From positions 1 through 51,334 of the forward strand of contig LFTI01000072.1 in assembly GCA_001513285.1 (NCBI GenBank): a stretch of 51,334 nucleotides of DNA, written 5' to 3'. This DNA comes from Rikenellaceae bacterium DTU049 (GTDB taxonomy: Bacteria; Bacteroidota; Bacteroidia; Bacteroidales; DTU049). The notes below the pieces were generated by a model. It saw only the letters and a program-made list of their open reading frames with translations. It made no database searches and had not been told where the DNA came from. This document shows positions 41,396-51,316 of the stretch, one piece after another (the stretch's first letter is position 1; every line of letters starts with the position of its first letter). Both the position numbers and the translations under genes were made by a program.

Positions 41396-42490
41396 ATGAA
41401 GAGGGTTTGTCATTTAACTAGTGTACACCAAAGAGATGATATCAGAATATTTCACAAAGAATGCAAAAGTTTACAAAATATTTATGAAATCAGTATAGTA
41501 GTAGCTGATGGTCGCGGAGATAATATAGTAGATGGAATAAAAATATTTGATGTGGGAAAGCCTAGCTCTAGATGGAAACGTATTATTTTAACTACTAAAA
41601 GAGTATATAAAAAAGCATTAATGTTAGATGCAGATATATACCATTTCCATGATCCAGAGCTTATACCTATTGGACTTAAACTTTTGAAAAGAAATAAAAA
41701 GGTTGTCTACGATGTTCACGAGGATGTACCCAAGCAATTATTAAGTAAACCTTATCTTAATAAATTTATACTTAAAATGATCGCTAATGCTTTTAAAAAA
41801 TATGAAAATAAATCTGTAAATAAATTTACTGCTATAGTAACTGTAGTTCCAGAGATTACGAATAGATTAAAGCAATATAATGATAAAACTGTAGAAGTGA
41901 GAAATTATCCAAAGTTGAATGAATTTGCAAAAATAAATGTGCAATGGGAAGATAGAGAGAATGCTATGGTGTACATTGGTAGTATATCAAAGATCAGGGG
42001 AATATATGAGATGATGCAGGTAGCCTATAAAGCTAATATTAAGCTGCATTTAGCTGGTAATTTTTCTACCCGATCTTTAGAAACTGATTTGCAAAATCAT
42101 AAAGAATGGGAGCAAGTGATTTATCATGGAGTTTTAGGCAGAGATGAGTTAGTAGCATTACTTTCTAAAGTAAAAATTGGATTACTTTTATTACATCCTG
42201 TACCCAATTATTTAATAGCATTAAGTACAAAAATATTTGAATATTTAGCTGCTGGGTTGCCGATTATTGCATCTGATATACCTCATTATAAAGAAATTAT
42301 AGAAGTAAATAATTGTGGCTTTTGTGTTAATCCATTTGATATCGAGTCAATAGCTGATAAAGTTAGTCTTCTAATAAATAACAATCAAATAGCTGAGGAA
42401 ATGGGCTTAAATGGTAGAAATGCAATTGAGAAATATTATAATTGGGAAAATGAGGGGAAAAAATTAATAGAATTGTATAAAACAATATAA
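41396..42490 (+). CDS. Glycosyltransferase, GT-B fold (family 4-like)
   Basis: DIYHFHDPELIPIGLKL; VVYDVHEDVP; MVYIGSISKIRGIYEMM; ALSTKIFEYLAAGLPIIASD. Confidence 0.88.
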   Translation: MKRVCHLTSVHQRDDIRIFHKECKSLQNIYEISIVVADGRGDNIVDGIKIFDVGKPSSRWKRIILTTKRVYKKALMLDADIYHFHDPELIPIGLKLLKRNKKVVYDVHEDVPKQLLSKPYLNKFILKMIANAFKKYENKSVNKFTAIVTVVPEITNRLKQYNDKTVEVRNYPKLNEFAKINVQWEDRENAMVYIGSISKIRGIYEMMQVAYKANIKLHLAGNFSTRSLETDLQNHKEWEQVIYHGVLGRDELVALLSKVKIGLLLLHPVPNYLIALSTKIFEYLAAGLPIIASDIPHYKEIIEVNNCGFCVNPFDIESIADKVSLLINNNQIAEEMGLNGRNAIEKYYNWENEGKKLIELYKTI

Positions 42491-42522
42491 AAAAAGGGGC
42501 TATATTTATAGTCCCCTTTTAT
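42491..42522. terminator. Bidirectional intrinsic terminator between convergent genes
   Basis: aaaaaggggctatatttatagtcccctttt hairpin with A/T tracts on both sides. Confidence 0.75.
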
Positions 42523-42541
42523 CAAAAAATTTTTGAAAGAT

Positions 42542-43012
42542 TTACTTAAATAAATTATCAGTTTTATTAGCGGAGTAATTAATTTTATAAGCACCAACTT
42601 TTCTAAGTTCTTGTTTCACATCAGTTACTATACCCATGCGAACATCTTTATCTACTTTAAGAGAGGTAATTAAAAATGGTCTGTCTTGCTCTGGACGAGC
42701 AGCGCGTTCACTTTCGATAAAAGCACTTATTTGTTCTACAGTTCCAAATTGATCATTTAATTGAATACGAGGTTCTGATCCATACATTTGTATATTAATA
42801 GGAGTACCTATGTATATGTATGATACTAAATTTTTTCTTTCTAATTTTTGAATTTCGGTAGCAGCGGGTACTTGAACCTTAACAAATAATGTAGCTTCGC
42901 GAATAGTTGTAATAACCATAAAGAAAAAAAGGAACATAAAAATAATATCTGACATTGAAGAAGTATTTAGAGCTGGAACTTCTTTTTTCTTTTCTTTTCT
43001 AAATCTTGACAT
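42542..43012 (-). CDS. exbD: ExbD/TolR-type biopolymer transport protein
   Basis: VPALNTSSMSDIIFMFLFFFMVITTIRE. Confidence 0.85.
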   Translation of the reverse strand: MSRFRKEKKKEVPALNTSSMSDIIFMFLFFFMVITTIREATLFVKVQVPAATEIQKLERKNLVSYIYIGTPINIQMYGSEPRIQLNDQFGTVEQISAFIESERAARPEQDRPFLITSLKVDKDVRMGIVTDVKQELRKVGAYKINYSANKTDNLFK

Positions 43013-43013
43013 G

Positions 43014-43586
43014 TCATTTACCTCCTATTGCTTTTGGTTCAGCTTCAGAAATAGACATAGGCACTGCTTTTTGTATCTCATCTAGAATAGCTTGATCACT
43101 GATCTGCGAAATAGATCTACCAAGTTTTTCTTGAGCTAGCTCATCTCTAAGCTCATAGATGGCGCCTGCTAATTCATTCTGAACTTTAATATACATATCA
43201 TAAGATGTACCTCTATCATTTTGCAATGATATTACACCTTTGGATTTCCTTACTTGTCCTAAATGAGGTAAAGTAATAATTTCACCTTCACTGAGATTAG
43301 GATCATCATAAGGATTTGCTATAAATTCTTTTACTTGCTTACGTAGATTACGAATATCTCCCGGCTTACCTTCTACTAAAAGTTGGTCATAAGTATTTAC
43401 TAATACTGTAAAAACATTTCTTTCTTTTATAATAGGTGGTTTAGCATTAGGATCTGGTAATGGTGGTAGCATTCGCGATAATCCCTTATCAGTATTAATA
43501 GATGATGTAAGTAAAAAGAAAGTTAAAAGCAAGAAGGAAATATCTGCCGTTGAAGACATATTTAATTGTGGGATTTTTCTAGCCAT
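43014..43586 (-). CDS. exbD: ExbD/TolR-type biopolymer transport protein (second copy)
   Basis: IPQLNMSSTADISFLLLTFFLLTSSINTDKGLSRMLPPLP. Confidence 0.85.
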   Translation of the reverse strand: MARKIPQLNMSSTADISFLLLTFFLLTSSINTDKGLSRMLPPLPDPNAKPPIIKERNVFTVLVNTYDQLLVEGKPGDIRNLRKQVKEFIANPYDDPNLSEGEIITLPHLGQVRKSKGVISLQNDRGTSYDMYIKVQNELAGAIYELRDELAQEKLGRSISQISDQAILDEIQKAVPMSISEAEPKAIGGK

Positions 43587-43590
43587 AATT

Positions 43591-43995
43591 TTATTTTTTT
43601 ATTAAATGTCTAACTTGAGAGTATATAAGAGATAAAATAACAATTCCTACTAAAGTATATACTAAATACATGCCTGCATTTATTATTTTACTCCATCCAA
43701 GTGGAGTATTTGTTTTTTCATAAATAGATAGAGGGAGGTCATTACTAGGAGAAATGAAATAAAATAATACTACTAAAGCTATAGCTGCAATAAAAACTAT
43801 AATATATTTTAAATTTTTCTTAATGTTTTTAGACATTACACTGATAGATGAATATAATAAAGCTATTAATGAGGCCAATATTAAAACATAACCCACATAT
43901 AATCTAACATCTACACTATTAACGAATAAAATTACAGCTGCTGATATTATTAATACAGCTGCAAATATTATGTTATATAATTTTTTATTTTTCAT
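43591..43995 (-). CDS. Small four-TM membrane protein in exbBD operon
   Basis: Hydrophobic segments throughout; located between exbB and exbD genes. Confidence 0.65.
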   Translation of the reverse strand: MKNKKLYNIIFAAVLIISAAVILFVNSVDVRLYVGYVLILASLIALLYSSISVMSKNIKKNLKYIIVFIAAIALVVLFYFISPSNDLPLSIYEKTNTPLGWSKIINAGMYLVYTLVGIVILSLIYSQVRHLIKK

Positions 43996-43997
43996 AA

Positions 43998-44867
43998 TTA
44001 TTTATTATCTTTTGCCATAGAAATGATATCAACAAATGTAATGGTACTATCTTCCATATCATTTACGATAGTTTCTATTTGTGAAACAATATAATTATAG
44101 AAAACTTGTAATAAAAGTGCAGTTATCAAACCAAAGACAGTAGTCAAAAGAGCTACCTTCATACCACCTGCTACGATAGTAGGACTGATATCACCTGCTA
44201 TTTCGATAGCGTCAAATGCTGAAACCATACCTATAACTGTTCCTAAGAAACCTAAAGATGGAGCTATCGCAATAAACAATGATAACCATGTAAGGTTAGA
44301 CTCTAAATGTCCCATTTGTACACTGCCATATGATACAATAGCTTTTTCGATATTTTCTATAGATTCATTAAATCTTAATAATCCTTGATAAAATACGCTA
44401 GCAATAGGACCTCTGGTATTATGACATAGTTCTTTTGCTTTCTCTATGTCTTTTTCTTCCAAAACTAATTTTTCAATTTGTTCTAGTAAAGTTTTGGAAT
44501 TTGATCTAGCTAATGAAAGATAAATAATACGCTCAATACTGATAGCTAATCCTAATATTAAGCAGAGTAATATAGGAGTCATCCAACCTACTCCTCCTTC
44601 GATGAATTTTTGTTTTAGTACTTGATGGAAACTTTGTTTAGGAGCAGCTTCCTGTGTTTGTTGATCTTGACCTGCTGGAGCTAGTGTAGCTGCGGCTGCA
44701 GTATCCATTGTATCTGTAGCTTGTGCTTGTACGTTTTGAGTATTATTTGCATTTTGTTGTGTTTGATTCTGTGCAAAAGCAGATATGCCAAATGTCACAG
44801 TTAAAATTACTAATACTGTTGCAATCTTTTTCATATTTGTTTTATTTTTCTTTTGGTTTTTCCCCAT
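43998..44867 (-). CDS. exbB: MotA/TolQ/ExbB proton channel protein
   Basis: LSLFIAIAPSLGFLGTVIGMVSAFDAIEIAGDISPTIVAGGMKVALLTTVFGLITAL. Confidence 0.9.
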   Translation of the reverse strand: MGKNQKKNKTNMKKIATVLVILTVTFGISAFAQNQTQQNANNTQNVQAQATDTMDTAAAATLAPAGQDQQTQEAAPKQSFHQVLKQKFIEGGVGWMTPILLCLILGLAISIERIIYLSLARSNSKTLLEQIEKLVLEEKDIEKAKELCHNTRGPIASVFYQGLLRFNESIENIEKAIVSYGSVQMGHLESNLTWLSLFIAIAPSLGFLGTVIGMVSAFDAIEIAGDISPTIVAGGMKVALLTTVFGLITALLLQVFYNYIVSQIETIVNDMEDSTITFVDIISMAKDNK

Positions 44868-44880
44868 TTTAATTTTTTTA

Positions 44881-44968
44881 CGGAGAGAGTGGGATTCGAA
44901 CCCACGAATCGCTTGTGACGATTACACGCTCTCCAGGCGTGCCTCTTAAACCGCTCGAGCATCTCTCC
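44881..44968 (-). tRNA. tRNA-Ser (anticodon GGA)
   Basis: Minus-strand GGAGAGATGCTCGAGCGGTTTAAGAGGCACGCCTGGAGAGCGTG...GGGTTCGAATCCCACTCTCTCCG; 7-bp acceptor stem, long variable arm; anticodon loop CTGGAGA. Confidence 0.93.
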
Positions 44969-45039
44969 CAATTTTTTTTCGCTTGCAAAAATAATAAATT
45001 TATTATTTATTACAAAATTTTTTTAAACAAAAAATTTTT

Positions 45040-45714
45040 TTATTTATTATATTTTCTTTCACCAAAAATCAATGTTCCTATTCTCACTATTGTACTGCCT
45101 TCTTCTATAGCTATCATATAATCATTTGACATTCCCATAGATAAATGTTTGAAATTCACATTGTTATTAAAATATTTTTCTTTTACTATATCAAAAATTT
45201 TTTTTAAATGTTTGAATTCTTGTCTTATCTGCTCTGTTTCGTTAGTAAAAGTTGCCATTCCCATTAATCCTTGTATTTCTATATTTGCAAAATTATTATT
45301 ATTGTAATATTCTAAAAGTTCAAAAAGTTCACTATCATCTACCCCAGATTTAGTAATCTCATTGGCTATGTGCAATTCTATCAATATTGGTATAATTCTA
45401 TTATTTTGTTTGGCTCGCTTATCTATTTCTTCTATATGCCTGATTGATGTAACACTATGGATCATATATACAAATGGAGCAATATATTTGATTTGTTTTG
45501 TTTGCAAATTACCTATAAAATGCCATTTAATATCCTTGGGTGCTAGTGGTTGCTTGTTTCTAAGCTCTTGGACATAGTTTTCACCAAAGTCCCTTTGCCC
45601 AGCATCATATGCTTCCATAATTTCATCAATAGTTTTACTCTTAGATACTGCTACTAAGGTAACATTAGCTGGTAATTCTTGTTTTATTTTTTGCAAATTT
45701 TCTTTAATAGTCAT
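45040..45714 (-). CDS. YggS/YBL036C family PLP-binding protein
   Basis: NVTLVAVSKSKTIDEIMEAYDAGQRDFGENYVQEL...IKWHFIGNLQTKQ...LSMGMSNDYMIAIEEGSTIVRIGTLIFGER. Confidence 0.92.
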   Translation of the reverse strand: MTIKENLQKIKQELPANVTLVAVSKSKTIDEIMEAYDAGQRDFGENYVQELRNKQPLAPKDIKWHFIGNLQTKQIKYIAPFVYMIHSVTSIRHIEEIDKRAKQNNRIIPILIELHIANEITKSGVDDSELFELLEYYNNNNFANIEIQGLMGMATFTNETEQIRQEFKHLKKIFDIVKEKYFNNNVNFKHLSMGMSNDYMIAIEEGSTIVRIGTLIFGERKYNK

Positions 45715-45789
45715 AATTAAATTATTAACAAAAATAGATATTTTTTAATAGAAATCAAAATATTTCGTATTAGGAAATAAAATATAGAG

Positions 45790-45862
<73 letters not shown>

Positions 45863-45969
45863 AATTAGTATGCAAAATTATAACAAAAATTATAAATAAA
45901 AAAAATACTTGATATAACCATCAGGTTATTGAGCTATTAAAAATTTATTAATTATGGGGAAGATCCGAT

Positions 45970-46013
45970 ATAAATAGAAAAAGGGATTCAAACGAATCCC
46001 TTTTTCTATTTAT
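45970..46013 (-). terminator. Intrinsic terminator after peroxiredoxin gene, 20-bp perfect stem, 4-nt loop
   Basis: ataaatagaaaaagggattc aaac gaatccctttttctatttat. Confidence 0.85.
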
Positions 46014-46021
46014 TAACTTTT

Positions 46022-46669
46022 TTATTTGAGTTCTTTATAAGTAAACCACCAATCGTATCCTTCGTAATCTTTTTTACGTTGTTCTATTTCTGCGATATTT
46101 TTAGGTGGTGGCACTATACCTTTATCACCGATTAGCTCATTATTTGGCCAATTGTGAGGTAGAGATACTTTAAATTTATCATTCATTTGTAGTGCTCTTA
46201 GTGACCTTAAAATTTCATCTACATTTCTGCCAATTTCTTGTGGATAATAAAGCATTATGCGTATTATTCCGTTTGGATCAATTATAAAGACTGCTCTAGT
46301 AGTTTCTGAACCTTTACTCGGATGTATCATCCCTAGAGTATTAGCTACGGTTCCTAGTGAATCTGCTATTATGGGGAAAGGTACTTCTACATGTAAATTT
46401 TCTTTAATCCATTCTACCCATTTAATATGTGCAAATACTTGATCTACACTGAGTCCTAGCAATTCTGCATTTAAACTTTTGAATTCATCATTCCTTTTAG
46501 CAAAAGCATAAAACTCTGTTGTGCATACTGGTGTGAAGTCGCCTGGATGACTAAATAATACCAACCATTTACCTTTGTAATCATCTGGTATGGTTTTGGG
46601 ACCGTGAGTAGTTAAAACTTTCATTTGTGGTAATGGGTCTCCTAATAAGGGAATTTTTCCTGTTTCCAT
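46022..46669 (-). CDS. 1-Cys peroxiredoxin (Prx6-like)
   Basis: [21 protein letters not shown]; only one cysteine in the protein; Prx6-type C-terminal extension. Confidence 0.9.
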   Translation of the reverse strand: METGKIPLLGDPLPQMKVLTTHGPKTIPDDYKGKWLVLFSHPGDFTPVCTTEFYAFAKRNDEFKSLNAELLGLSVDQVFAHIKWVEWIKENLHVEVPFPIIADSLGTVANTLGMIHPSKGSETTRAVFIIDPNGIIRIMLYYPQEIGRNVDEILRSLRALQMNDKFKVSLPHNWPNNELIGDKGIVPPPKNIAEIEQRKKDYEGYDWWFTYKELK

Positions 46670-46674
46670 ATTTT

Positions 46675-47094
46675 TTATTTTTTTGTGGGTTGTTTTTCAT
46701 TTTTTAAATTTATTATAACATCTATATCACCACTATTAGCTATTTGTGGGTATTTATTTTTGAAATATTCAGACAGTAGATTCTCTAAATCTTTATCTTC
46801 TAAATCTTCGATACTACCATCAGGATAATAAAGATGAAAATGCTTCTCCTTGTTAATATCGTACCTAATCACATTTCTATCTGTCATTAATTTATTAATA
46901 ATATTTTTTTTCTCAAATTCTATTAAAATATTATAAATAGATGATAATGATATAATTGGCAATTCATTTTTTAGATGTAAATAAATATCTTCAGCACTTG
47001 GATGCATAGTAGAATTCATTAGATATTCTAGTACTTTTATTCTCTGGATTGTAGCCTTAACCTTGTGAGTTTTTAAAATATTTAATGCATCCAT
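46675..47094 (-). CDS. Fur/PerR-family regulator lacking cysteines
   Basis: [35 protein letters not shown]...[21 protein letters not shown]...[17 protein letters not shown]. Confidence 0.85.
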   Translation of the reverse strand: MDALNILKTHKVKATIQRIKVLEYLMNSTMHPSAEDIYLHLKNELPIISLSSIYNILIEFEKKNIINKLMTDRNVIRYDINKEKHFHLYYPDGSIEDLEDKDLENLLSEYFKNKYPQIANSGDIDVIINLKNEKQPTKK

Positions 47095-47265
47095 TTATTG
47101 TTAATTTTATATTGCAAAATTAATATTAATTTTTTAATTATAATAATTTTTATTTTATAATTATTCTAATCTAAATTTGTAATTAATTGTATATCTGTAA
47201 TTTACATATAATATGATATTTATCATATTAAAAAATGAAATTTTTTATTTTATATAAAAATATAC

Positions 47266-47273
47266 TATTTTTG
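47266..47273 (+). promoter_or_regulatory. Candidate -7 element TATTTTTG upstream of histidine kinase
   Basis: TAnnTTTG match 17 nt before ATG 47291. Confidence 0.35.
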
Positions 47274-47290
47274 TAAAAATATTTTATCTA

Positions 47291-49327
47291 ATGAGAAGAT
47301 TATTACTTATTATCTTCCTAATATTCTCAATAATTAATATTAAATTACTAGCCGATGATAAACTAGCAAAAAATAATGATTTATTTAAAAATTCAAATAA
47401 TTTTTCTTTAAACCAAATAATAGACAAATTAAATACAATAAATGATACAAATAAGGTAAATAGCTATTTTGATTTATTAGAGAGCCAAATATTATTTCAA
47501 AATGATTTAACATTCTCTGCAAAATTAGAATTTGCTAGAGGGTATATGAATTATTTATATTCAAATAATTTACAAGCTTTAAAGCATTTTGCTGCTTCAT
47601 ATAAATTATTCAATTCTCTGAAAGATACAAATGGGATAGTGTATTCTCTCTATTATCAGAGCATTATTGCTAATAATATAAATTTGAATTCAATAATATT
47701 AAATAATTTCATAGAAGCTAAAAAATATATACCTGGATTTAAAAATGATAGTCTATTAATAGAATTTTATAGATTATTAGGCTCTGCATATTTTAAAATG
47801 AATTTGTTTAACGAGAGTATAGATGCTGTGCAGTCTGCTATAGAGTTATCATATAGGATTAATAGCACCGAACAACTATTACGCTGCTATATGAATTTAG
47901 CCCTGAATTTTATAGAAATCAATAAATACAAAGAAGCAGAAGATCTTTTGACAGACGTCTTAGAAAAGTCAAAAAAACTAAATAATGATAATCTTATTGG
48001 AATGTCATACTCATATTTGGGGTATCTATATAATACTTTAGGACAATATAAAAAATGTATTGAATATAATCTAAAAGCTATAGAATATCGTAAAAAAGCT
48101 AAAGACAAATCTGGATTAGTTGCAGACCTTAATAACATAGCTGATAGCTATTACAAATTGGGTAGATATGCCAAAGCATTAGAATATGCTGAAGAAGCTA
48201 TAAGATATGCTGATAGCCTTAATAATTTAGATTCTAAAATAGCGACAAATTTAATAATTGCTGAAACCTATGCTCAATTAGGTAATTACAAAAATGCTTA
48301 TGAAACTTTACAAAAATCTTATGATGCTTATAAGGACAAATATAATCAAATGTTTATCCAAGAAGCTATAGATATATTGGTTAAGAGTAATTATGACTAT
48401 CTCATTAATGAAAATATGTCTCTAAAACAAAATATCGAGTTAAATAATAAATTATTAAAAAATAGTAAACAATTGCAATTTTTCTTGATTATTAGTTTAT
48501 TATTTGCTCTAGTGATAGCACTTTTGCTATATAGGAATACGAAAATCAATCGCAAATATGTTAGAGAAATGGCAGAGATGAATGCAGAGCTTATAAATAT
48601 TAATGAAAAATTAAAAGAAAATGAAAAAGAACTACAAATAGCTAATCAAACCAAAGATAAATTTTTAAGTATTATCGCTCACGATATCCGTAATCCTATA
48701 GCTAGCTTAATGAGTTTCATAAATATTATGAGAAGAGATTTTGATGATATGCCTGCTAAAGAGAGAAAAGAACTTATCGATGAATTAGAAAAAGTAGTTA
48801 CTAATACTAACCAACTTTTAGATAATTTATTATTGTGGGTGAGATCACAATCAGGAAGAATCGACGTTAAAATAGTAGATGTTAATCTAAAAGATATTTT
48901 ATCTCAAATGCAAGATCTCTTTTCTTCATTAGCAAGTCAGAAGTCGATCAAACTAGTTTTCGAAGGACAAGATGAACTAATATTCAAAACCGATATAGAT
49001 ATGCTTAATACTATATTGAGGAATCTTATTAGTAATGCTATAAAATTTACTCCGCTAAATGGCATGGTAACAATAAAAAGCCTTATTGAAAATAATAAAC
49101 TCATAATTTCAGTCAGTGATACGGGAATAGGTATGTCTGATGATATCAAACAAAAGATATTTAAAATAGGTGAAAAAGTAGTACAATATGGCACCAATCA
49201 AGAGAGGGGTTCTGGACTAGGTCTTTTACTAGTCAAAGAATTTGTAACACTTTTAAATGGCACTATAGATTTTGAAAGTGAAAAGGGCAAAGGAACAACA
49301 TTTACTGTAACATTACCTTTAAATTGA
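47291..49327 (+). CDS. TPR-containing sensor histidine kinase
   Basis: Signal peptide, TPR repeats, TM (FFLIISLLFALVIALLLYR), HisKA FLSIIAHDIRNPIASLMSF, HATPase NLISNAIKFTP...SVSDTGIGMS...GSGLGLLLVKEFV. Confidence 0.92.
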   Translation: MRRLLLIIFLIFSIINIKLLADDKLAKNNDLFKNSNNFSLNQIIDKLNTINDTNKVNSYFDLLESQILFQNDLTFSAKLEFARGYMNYLYSNNLQALKHFAASYKLFNSLKDTNGIVYSLYYQSIIANNINLNSIILNNFIEAKKYIPGFKNDSLLIEFYRLLGSAYFKMNLFNESIDAVQSAIELSYRINSTEQLLRCYMNLALNFIEINKYKEAEDLLTDVLEKSKKLNNDNLIGMSYSYLGYLYNTLGQYKKCIEYNLKAIEYRKKAKDKSGLVADLNNIADSYYKLGRYAKALEYAEEAIRYADSLNNLDSKIATNLIIAETYAQLGNYKNAYETLQKSYDAYKDKYNQMFIQEAIDILVKSNYDYLINENMSLKQNIELNNKLLKNSKQLQFFLIISLLFALVIALLLYRNTKINRKYVREMAEMNAELININEKLKENEKELQIANQTKDKFLSIIAHDIRNPIASLMSFINIMRRDFDDMPAKERKELIDELEKVVTNTNQLLDNLLLWVRSQSGRIDVKIVDVNLKDILSQMQDLFSSLASQKSIKLVFEGQDELIFKTDIDMLNTILRNLISNAIKFTPLNGMVTIKSLIENNKLIISVSDTGIGMSDDIKQKIFKIGEKVVQYGTNQERGSGLGLLLVKEFVTLLNGTIDFESEKGKGTTFTVTLPLN

Positions 49328-49397
49328 TAATTTTACTTTTATAAAACAATAATAATAGTAATTATTAAAAGGTTGATAATAAAATTTTAAATAATTT

Positions 49398-49820
49398 TTA
49401 TTTGAATTTATGATAATCTCCCCGTTCTCTTTTTTGATATTTTAGCTCTTCAGCTACTGTATCTGCGAATCGTATAAAAAAGTCTAATTTATTTTTAGCT
49501 AAATAATTTTTTGCTTCATTAGATCCTTGGCATGCAATTGCTATTATCATGTATGTTTGTAAATTATGTTGATTTAGCCAGTCGAGTGCATCTTTATCTC
49601 CATCAATAGCATCTGATAGTAAAGATAATTCTAAAAAACCGTATTTTAATAGCCACTGATATGCTTCTTCATCTGCTCTTATTGCACTAGCAAATGCAGC
49701 TATTTCGGGATAACCATTTTCTATTAAAAAATTAAGAAATTCCTTTTTCCCAGATATGGCTTGCTCCATAGCCAATAATATCCTAATATCATAATCCCAT
49801 AAATATTTCATTTGTCGCAT
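49398..49820 (-). CDS. Hypothetical small protein with ~33-aa tandem helical repeats
   Basis: Units KEFLNFLIENGYPEIAAFASAIRAD / EEAYQWLLKYGFLELSLLSDAIDGD / KDALDWLNQHNLQTYMIIAIACQGS / NEAKNYLAKNKLDFFIRFADTV. Confidence 0.65.
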   Translation of the reverse strand: MRQMKYLWDYDIRILLAMEQAISGKKEFLNFLIENGYPEIAAFASAIRADEEAYQWLLKYGFLELSLLSDAIDGDKDALDWLNQHNLQTYMIIAIACQGSNEAKNYLAKNKLDFFIRFADTVAEELKYQKRERGDYHKFK

Positions 49821-49871
49821 ATAAATTCATTTTTTATGTAGCATTATAATAATAGTAAAAAATTAATTAAA

Positions 49872-50651
49872 CTATGCGTAAATTTTTATTTCACAATTTA
49901 CTTTATCTTGCAATTTAGTTTTAATCACTTCTAATTCTGCAAAAGTTAATTTTTCTAAATTATTTGCTGGTGTAGGACGATCTATCACATAGAGCATCCA
50001 TATTTTAGGATTTATCTTATTGATAGCATCTACTAGAGCATTTAGAGATTCTTCGCTAGTATTATCTATTTTTGTCTCATTATATTTACCACGTAGTAAT
50101 AATGTTTGTATTATTTTATTTGGAACCGATAAATTTGCGTAATTCTCTATTATAGTTTGAATATTAATTTTATACATTGGTCGATTAATTATTTCAAACT
50201 CTTGCTGTATCGCACTATCTAATTTTAGTATTGGTTGATCTATTATTGATAAAGCTTCCTGCACTTGAGGTAAATGAAGCATACTTCCATTAGTTAATAC
50301 AGTTACTTTAGCATTAGAGAAATATTTATCCCTCAATGAAATAGTTTGTCTCACTATTGATAAAAACTCTGGATGTAGGGTAGATTCTCCATTACCAGAG
50401 AATGTTATAGAATCTAGATTTATGTTTTTATCTTTTAGTCGTTTTAAATGATCTTCTAAAATATTTTTGAAAGTTTCACTATCGATAAAATTATTTGAGG
50501 TGAACTCTTGAGTCCATCCACATTCGCAATATAAGCAATCAAATGAACATATTTTTTCGTTTGTAGGAATAATGTTTATGCCAAGAGAATTGCCTAACCT
50601 TCGACTTTTTACAGGTCCATAAATGATTTCATGAAATAATGAAGGTCCCAT
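49872..50651 (-). CDS. Radical SAM protein
   Basis: CSFDCLYC (CX3CX2C) 4Fe-4S motif; YGPVKSRRLGNSLGINIIP; SGNGESTLHPEF. Confidence 0.88.
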   Translation of the reverse strand: MGPSLFHEIIYGPVKSRRLGNSLGINIIPTNEKICSFDCLYCECGWTQEFTSNNFIDSETFKNILEDHLKRLKDKNINLDSITFSGNGESTLHPEFLSIVRQTISLRDKYFSNAKVTVLTNGSMLHLPQVQEALSIIDQPILKLDSAIQQEFEIINRPMYKINIQTIIENYANLSVPNKIIQTLLLRGKYNETKIDNTSEESLNALVDAINKINPKIWMLYVIDRPTPANNLEKLTFAELEVIKTKLQDKVNCEIKIYA

Positions 50652-50655
50652 GATT

Positions 50656-51000
50656 TTATTTTGGCAAATTATCTTCCAATATTTGATTTACTTTATCGAA
50701 GTGCTCATTATATAAATTTAAAAAATTATCAACAGCTTCATTAATTTGTTTAGCATGCTGATGTCTTAGTTTTTTACGTTCTACTTTAGCAGTAGCTTTA
50801 GGTAATCTTTTATATCTATGAGATGGATTAGTGATAATGTTTCTGACTTCATTAATTTTATTTTGCACTTCTTCTGTTAGCTTATATACTTCCTCTGCTT
50901 TGTTTTCATCTTTTACGACTAATGTTGTGAAATAAGCATTAGCTACAAAAAAATCTTCCCAATACTTTAAGTTTTTCTTTAAATTTCTAATCTTTGCCAT
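50656..51000 (-). CDS. Hypothetical charged, coiled-coil-like protein
   Basis: 114-aa ORF, 4 nt upstream of the radical SAM gene; K/E-rich helical sequence. Confidence 0.5.
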   Translation of the reverse strand: MAKIRNLKKNLKYWEDFFVANAYFTTLVVKDENKAEEVYKLTEEVQNKINEVRNIITNPSHRYKRLPKATAKVERKKLRHQHAKQINEAVDNFLNLYNEHFDKVNQILEDNLPK

Positions 51001-51088
51001 AATATTTGACTTTAATAATTAATAAAAATTTTTTGCAAAATTAAAGATTTTAATTGAAATGAGGTATAATAAATCACAGAAAAAAAAT

Positions 51089-51163
51089 GGTTCTATAATG
51101 TTTATTGTCGGTAAATTATTTTACCACAAAGGACACCAAGATATTACACAAAGATCACAAAGA
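51089..51163. repeat. MITE-like family 1, copy 3 (left part only)
   Basis: ggttctataatgtttattgtcggtaaattattttaccacaaaggacaccaagatattacacaaagatcacaaag. Confidence 0.7.
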
Positions 51164-51174
51164 GTAGACTATTA

Positions 51175-51239
51175 ACCCTGACCTTTAGGTCAGGGTATGA
51201 CATAAAAAGAATATGGGCTTTAGCCCTGAAAAAGTCATA
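51175..51239. repeat. Nested palindromes: accctgacct-tt-aggtcagggt, then tatgac[...gggct-tt-agccc...]gtcata
   Basis: Direct reading; REP-like arrangement. Confidence 0.65.
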
Positions 51240-51249
51240 TCATATAACT

Positions 51250-51316
51250 AATTTACTTTTCTTTGTCAGTCACACAAAGAAAAGTAACAAAAGAAAAGTC
51301 TCCGCTGGGGAAATGA
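51250..51316. repeat. Second copy of the 14-bp-stem hairpin with flank aacaaaagaaaagtctccgct.gggaaatga
   Basis: Matches 26179-26245; stem 51253-51266/51274-51287. Confidence 0.75.
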
